In this document: positions 59,949-64,000 of the stretch, piece by piece
Numbering within the stretch: the stretch's first letter is position 1
Layout of the letters: each line of letters begins with the position of its first letter
Assembly: GCA_964443225.1 (NCBI GenBank)
Contig: CAYUCC010000019.1
Coordinates: 11,479-75,478 of the forward strand
Reading direction: 5' to 3'
Origin: SSC4 sp964443225
GTDB taxonomy: Bacteria; Chloroflexota; Anaerolineae; SSC4; Amarolineaceae
DNA: 64,000 nucleotides
Notes under the pieces: generated by a model
Seen by the model: only the letters and a program-made list of their open reading frames with translations
Told to the model about the DNA's origin: nothing
Databases searched by the model: none
Translations under genes and position numbers: made by a program

Positions 59949-62272
59949 TGAGCTGGTCAAGTTGGATCGAGCCGCGTGCCGTTACCGTTTCGGATGCCTT
60001 GCGCGCCGCGGTGGGGGGACACCCACTGGTGGCAGAGGTCCTGGCGCGCCGCGGTTTCACGAGCGCCGACGCCGCCGTGGCTTTCCTGGACTGTGACCGT
60101 TACGTGCCGGCGCCACCCACCAGTCTGCCCGGCGTTACCCAGGCCGCCGCCATTCTGGGCGATGCCCTGCGCCAGCGACAGCGGATCGCCGTCTGGGGTG
60201 ACTTCGACGTCGACGGCCAGACGGCCACCAGCCTGCTGGTCGATGCGCTGCGTGACCTGGGCGCCGAGCCGTTGTACTACATTCCGCACCGTATCAGCGA
60301 AGGGCACGGCATCAAACTGCCTGCGCTGCAGACGCTGTTGGGTGCCGGCATCGACGTGCTGCTGACCTGCGACACCGGTGTGGGTGAATACGAGGGCATC
60401 GCCGAAGCGCGGGCGCATGGTGTGCGCGTCATCGTCACCGATCACCACGACCTGCCGGCGGAGCTGCCCGTGGTCGATGCCCTGGTCGAACCCAAGCTGC
60501 TGCCGCCGGGCCACGTCCTGCGTGAACTGCCCGGTGTCGGTGTTGCCTTCAAGCTGGCGCAGGCGCTCTACGCCGCCGCCGGCCGCGGCGCTGATGCCGA
60601 TCGCCTGCTCGACCTGGTTGCGCTGGGCATCGTGGCCGACGTGGCACGCCAGGTCGGTGATACGCGCTACCTGCTGCAGCGTGGGCTGCGTGTGCTGCGT
60701 GCCTCCCCGCGGGTTGGGCTGCAGGCGCTGATGGCCCAGGCCGAAATCGATCCGCAGCGCGTCGATGCCGAGACTATTGGATTTCAGCTCGGTCCGCGGT
60801 TGAACGCCCTGGGTCGCCTGGCCAACGCGGTGCAGGCGGTGGAGCTGCTCACCACGACCGATCAGACGGCGGCGCGTATCCTGGCAGCACAGCTGGAGGG
60901 GCTGAACAACGAGCGTAAGCTGTTGTGCGACCAGGTGGAGGCGGCGGCGCAGGAGATGCTCGTCAGAGAGCCGGCGCTGCTGGACCCGGCGCTGCTGCTG
61001 CTGGTGCAGCCCAACTGGCATCCGGGTGTTTTGGGCATCGTCGCTAATCGCCTGGCCGAGCAGTACCGTCGCCCGGCGGGCCTGCTGACGATCACCGCCG
61101 AAGGGCTGGTGCGCGGCTCGCTGCGTTCGGTGCCGGGGGTCGACCTGGGTGCGGCGTTGGCGGCCCACAGCGACATGCTGGTACGCTACGGTGGGCATGC
61201 CGGCGCCGCCGGGCTCACCGTGGAGCCGGAACGCGTACCCGAGCTGCGACGAGTCCTGTCCAATACCATCGAGGCCACGCGCACGCCGGGTGTCGAAGCT
61301 GATGCGCTGGCCATCGACGCCGTCGTGCCGCTGAGTGACCTGTCGCTGGCGTTGGCGCGGGAACTGAACCGCCTGGCTCCCTTTGGCGAAGGCAACCCGC
61401 CGGTGACGCTGGCCAGTTTCGGTGTCACCGTGCAGAGCAGCCGCCTCATTGGGCGCAACCGCCGCCACCGCAAACTGGGTCTCAGCGATGCCCAGGGTAC
61501 GCGGCACGAGGCCGTTTGGTGGGGAGGCGCCGATGCCGATCTGCCCGAAGGGGTGCTCGATGTGGCCTTCACGCTGGCCCAAAACGACTATCGTGGGGAA
61601 GTTTCGCTGCAGCTGGCGATCCGCGCCGTGCGTTTGCAGACCGCAGCCGCGGTGGATGCCGCAACACCGGCGGCTATCGAGGCGATCGATCTGCGCAGCG
61701 CCGCCGATCCCCAGGCAGAGGTGCGCCGCCTCTTGAATGGGCCCGATTCCTGGCAGGTCTGGGCCGAAGGACAGGTGCCGGCCGACATCCCGACGCGACC
61801 GCGGCATACGCTCGTGTCGCCGGCGGGGCTGATCGTCTGGAGCGCACCGCCGAGCCGGCACGAGCTGGCACGGGCGATCCAGCGTGCGGCACCGGAACGG
61901 GTGGCGTTCGTCAACCGGGTCACTGCGTCGGATCGCCTGGAAGATTTCCTGCGTGACCTGTTGGGCATGGTCAAATTCGCGCTGGCACGCCGCAAGGGCG
62001 AACTGCACATCCCGGCCATGGCGGCGGGTCTGGGGCAGCGCGAGATCACGGTGCGGCGTGGGCTGGCCTGGCTGGAGGCCAACAGCCGCATCCAGGTCAT
62101 TACCTGGCTGACGGGTGACCGGCTGCTGGCTGCGGCCAGCGAGGGTGTCCCAGGCAGGCCAGCGGACTTGATCCTGGCGCAGGCGGAGCTGCATGCGCTG
62201 CTGGCCGAAGCAGCGGCCTTTCGTGCATTTTGTCATCGAGCGCCGCTGGAGTCGCTGCTGGAGGCGGGTTGA
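59948..62272 (+). CDS. recJ: Single-stranded-DNA exonuclease RecJ
   Basis: 774 residues. DHH-superfamily motifs: GDFDVDGQTATSLLVDAL (84-101), CDTGV (141-145), TDHHDLPAE (164-172, DHH) and the DHHA1 block YGGHAGAAGLTVEPERV. The OB fold is around residues 470-540. A C-terminal extension of about 200 residues holds a helix-turn-helix-like segment (ARRKGELHIPAMAAGLGQREITVRRGLAWLE). RecJ degrades 5' ends for RecF-type repair. It overlaps both neighbours. Confidence 0.95.
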   Translation: MSWSSWIEPRAVTVSDALRAAVGGHPLVAEVLARRGFTSADAAVAFLDCDRYVPAPPTSLPGVTQAAAILGDALRQRQRIAVWGDFDVDGQTATSLLVDALRDLGAEPLYYIPHRISEGHGIKLPALQTLLGAGIDVLLTCDTGVGEYEGIAEARAHGVRVIVTDHHDLPAELPVVDALVEPKLLPPGHVLRELPGVGVAFKLAQALYAAAGRGADADRLLDLVALGIVADVARQVGDTRYLLQRGLRVLRASPRVGLQALMAQAEIDPQRVDAETIGFQLGPRLNALGRLANAVQAVELLTTTDQTAARILAAQLEGLNNERKLLCDQVEAAAQEMLVREPALLDPALLLLVQPNWHPGVLGIVANRLAEQYRRPAGLLTITAEGLVRGSLRSVPGVDLGAALAAHSDMLVRYGGHAGAAGLTVEPERVPELRRVLSNTIEATRTPGVEADALAIDAVVPLSDLSLALARELNRLAPFGEGNPPVTLASFGVTVQSSRLIGRNRRHRKLGLSDAQGTRHEAVWWGGADADLPEGVLDVAFTLAQNDYRGEVSLQLAIRAVRLQTAAAVDAATPAAIEAIDLRSAADPQAEVRRLLNGPDSWQVWAEGQVPADIPTRPRHTLVSPAGLIVWSAPPSRHELARAIQRAAPERVAFVNRVTASDRLEDFLRDLLGMVKFALARRKGELHIPAMAAGLGQREITVRRGLAWLEANSRIQVITWLTGDRLLAAASEGVPGRPADLILAQAELHALLAEAAAFRAFCHRAPLESLLEAG

Positions 62273-62799
62273 TGGCCCGCGCATTGGCCGATGGATTGAC
62301 GATCCTGCGGCTGGTTTTGGCGGTGGTGTTGCTCGTCCTGGGTGCCGTCTACGGCGAGGCCGCCATCACCGCGGCGGTGATCATCGTCATGCTGGCCTGG
62401 TTCACCGACAACCTCGACGGTTTTCTGGCGCGGCGCGATCCGCAGCGCCGACCCTCGTGGATCGGACAGCACGAGTTTGCCGTCGATGTGGCGTTCACCT
62501 GGGCGACTCTGTTTTATGTCACGTTAAGTGGGTGGATCCCGCCGTGGCTGGCTATCGGTTACACCGTGCTGGCGGCTGGGGTGGGATTTTGGTTGGGGCG
62601 CAAACCGGTCACGGTGGTGTTTCTGCGGATCATCGACGTGACGTTGTGGGTGCTGCTGCTGATCCACTATCCCACGCTGGGTCTCATCGTCACCGTTTAT
62701 CTGATCACGCTGGCAGTGGTCAAATGGCCGCGGTTGTCGCAGGGCGTGCCGGCCTGGGCACGTGGCCTTCGTGATGTCATTCGTGGAAAGGAAGGTTAG
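62272..62799 (+). CDS. CDP-alcohol phosphatidyltransferase-like membrane protein, degenerate active site
   Basis: 175 residues, ATG overlapping the recJ stop. Four to five spans. The motif TDNLDGFLARR...GQHEFAVD matches D-x2-DG-x2-AR...G-x3-D-x3-D, except that the third Asp is Glu and the middle spacing is longer. Catalysis may therefore be altered or lost. Phospholipid or inositol-lipid synthesis is the family role. Confidence 0.72.
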   Translation: MARALADGLTILRLVLAVVLLVLGAVYGEAAITAAVIIVMLAWFTDNLDGFLARRDPQRRPSWIGQHEFAVDVAFTWATLFYVTLSGWIPPWLAIGYTVLAAGVGFWLGRKPVTVVFLRIIDVTLWVLLLIHYPTLGLIVTVYLITLAVVKWPRLSQGVPAWARGLRDVIRGKEG

Positions 62800-62811
62800 G
62801 AAAAGGGATTT

Positions 62812-63189
62812 ATGACCAAAGGAAAGGTGGCTGCCCGCCCCAGAGGCGACAGTGTGATTTCGTACGGTCTCATAGCGATTGCCATGATCGTTATCTTGTT
62901 TCTTTTGTTCTGGCTGCTGACGCGCTGGCATTGGTACGCGGCCTGGCTCAGCGCCACCGGCCTGGCCACCTTCGTGCTGTACGGGGTGGACAAGATGCAG
63001 GCCAAACGCGGCGGCTGGCGCTGCCCCGAAGTGCTGCTGCACACCTTGGCGCTGATCGGGGGCTTCATCGGCGGCTGGGCAGGCATGTTCCTGTTTCGCC
63101 ACAAAACGCAGCATCCCGAATTCAAGCTGATCCTGGCGCTCGCAACCCTGCTTTGGCTCGGTGTGGCGTATTTTGTGTTCATTCGGTGA
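62812..63189 (+). CDS. DUF1294 family membrane protein
   Basis: 125 residues, four spans. Family block: YGVDKMQAKRGGWRCPEVLLHTLALIGGFIGGWAGMFLFRHKTQHPEFK, showing the hallmark K-x-A/Q-x10-E...G. Function unknown. GGAAAAGGG precedes the ATG. Often fused to a cold-shock domain; here alone. Confidence 0.92.
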   Translation: MTKGKVAARPRGDSVISYGLIAIAMIVILFLLFWLLTRWHWYAAWLSATGLATFVLYGVDKMQAKRGGWRCPEVLLHTLALIGGFIGGWAGMFLFRHKTQHPEFKLILALATLLWLGVAYFVFIR

Positions 63190-63230
63190 GTTAGCACCGG
63201 TTTCTGACAAACTCGTGCCAGAGAATCCCG

Positions 63231-64000
63231 ATGAGTGACGAGGCAGAGGTATTAGCAGCACAACCGCGGCTGGTGGCGCTGCGTTATCGCGACTTCCGGC
63301 TGCTGTGGATGGGCCAGTTGGTTTCGCAGGTTGGGTCGCAGATGCAGCTGACGGCGGTGAACTGGCACGTGTTTTCACTGCTGCAGGGCACCGATGTGAC
63401 GATCACCCTGTTGGGGCGCACGATTCCGCTGGGCGCCGAAGCGTTGGGGCTGGGCACACTGGGCCTCGTGCGTTTCATCCCGATCGTGTTTTTTGCCCTG
63501 GTAGGGGGTGTCTTGGCCGATACGCGCGACCGCCGCCGGCTGATGCTCTGGACGCAGTCGGCGGCGGCGCTGTTTGCCGCGATACTGGCGTGGTTGACCC
63601 TCGATGGGCGTGACACTGTGCTGGCGATCTACCTGCTGACGTCGGCGGGTGCCGCCGCCGCCGCGTTCGACAACCCGGCACGCCAGTCGCTGGTTCCAAA
63701 TCTGGTACCGCGCAGTGCCTTGACCAACGCCATCAGCCTGAACACCCTGCTCTGGCAGATCGGCAGTGTGGTTGGGCCGACCATCGCAGGTTTGATGGTG
63801 GCGCGTCTCGACATCGGCCTGATTTATGCTGTCAACGCCGTATCGTTCCTGGCCGTCGTCGTGGCGCTGCTGCTGATGCGTTACCGCGGCGGGCCGGCGG
63901 CAGCGAATACGGGGTTGGGCTGGCACGCCATGCTCGAAGGGCTGCGTTTCACCTACCACTCGCGCATCATCTGGGGCACGATGCTGCTCGACTTTTTTGC
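63231..64000 (+). CDS. MFS transporter (MFS_3/EntS-like), cut by window edge
   Basis: About 256 codons are visible, no stop before the edge. Start MSDEAEVLAAQPRLVALRYRDFRLLWMGQLVSQVG, typical of the EntS-like efflux group. ADTRDRRRLML is the loop 2-3 motif, and FDNPARQSLVPNLVPRSALTNA the next signature. A 20-residue insertion follows span 1 (LLGRTIPLGAEALGLGTLG). Substrate unknown. Confidence 0.9.
   Translation, partial: MSDEAEVLAAQPRLVALRYRDFRLLWMGQLVSQVGSQMQLTAVNWHVFSLLQGTDVTITLLGRTIPLGAEALGLGTLGLVRFIPIVFFALVGGVLADTRDRRRLMLWTQSAAALFAAILAWLTLDGRDTVLAIYLLTSAGAAAAAFDNPARQSLVPNLVPRSALTNAISLNTLLWQIGSVVGPTIAGLMVARLDIGLIYAVNAVSFLAVVVALLLMRYRGGPAAANTGLGWHAMLEGLRFTYHSRIIWGTMLLDFF

Overview
The window is GC-rich bacterial chromosomal DNA holding a complete-looking division and cell-wall (dcw) cluster on the minus strand, the dnaA/dnaN replication region, and accessory genes in between. 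The gene set points to Chloroflexota (Anaerolineae, Caldilineae or Ardenticatenia-like): GC-rich, FtsA/FtsZ present, a CAP plus triple-LysM secreted protein, a 23S-rRNA-IVP-type four-helix-bundle gene and an SCO1664-family gene. This is inferred from gene content only; no 16S rRNA is present.

Layout. 1-1.7 kb: a truncated secreted alpha/beta hydrolase and a TPR protein. 1.8-20.7 kb (minus strand, reading from the right): mraZ-rsmH-ftsL-like-ftsI-murF-mraY-unknown-murD-ftsW-murG-two CvpA-like membrane proteins-murC, then a break with a palindromic repeat and a new promoter, then murB-ddl-ftsQ-ftsA-ftsZ. murE is missing from its usual place. 20.9-21.0 kb: tRNA-Glu(CUC). 21.1-24.3 kb: a SWIM zinc-finger protein and a helicase-associated protein. 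24.5-27.9 kb: a Pmp3-like peptide, ArsR and ArsM (arsenic methylation), then a GNAT enzyme and a FabL-like reductase. 28.0-29.9 kb: a lower-GC type II restriction-modification island of the MvaI/BcnI kind. 30-41 kb: a CAP/LysM protein, polysaccharide polymerase/ligase and glycosyltransferase genes, a double SagB-type nitroreductase, a PIG-L/DinB fusion and a GT-C enzyme. 42.6-46.8 kb: a Mn/Zn-type ABC transporter behind a promoter with DtxR-like operators and a leader hairpin. 47-50 kb: a YtkA-like lipoprotein, a DsbD_2 membrane protein, a sulfite-oxidase-like enzyme and small membrane proteins. 50.8-54.4 kb: a DnaA-box cluster, dnaA, and divergent dnaN. 54.4-62.3 kb: a tightly overlapping run of a pseudo-helicase, a UvrD helicase, an iron-sulfur RecB-type nuclease and recJ. 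62.3-64 kb: three membrane proteins, the last cut by the window edge.

The most unusual material is non-coding. Four copies of a roughly 62-bp palindromic element (one internally deleted) carry outer flanks that differ in sequence yet stay complementary, and one copy supplies the end of murC. Eight intergenic arrays of different heptamers are scattered through the window. Also notable are the split AddAB-like recombination operon, the 233-bp out-of-frame overlap of ftsW and murG, and two ABC permeases that each carry a C-terminal winged-helix-like tail.
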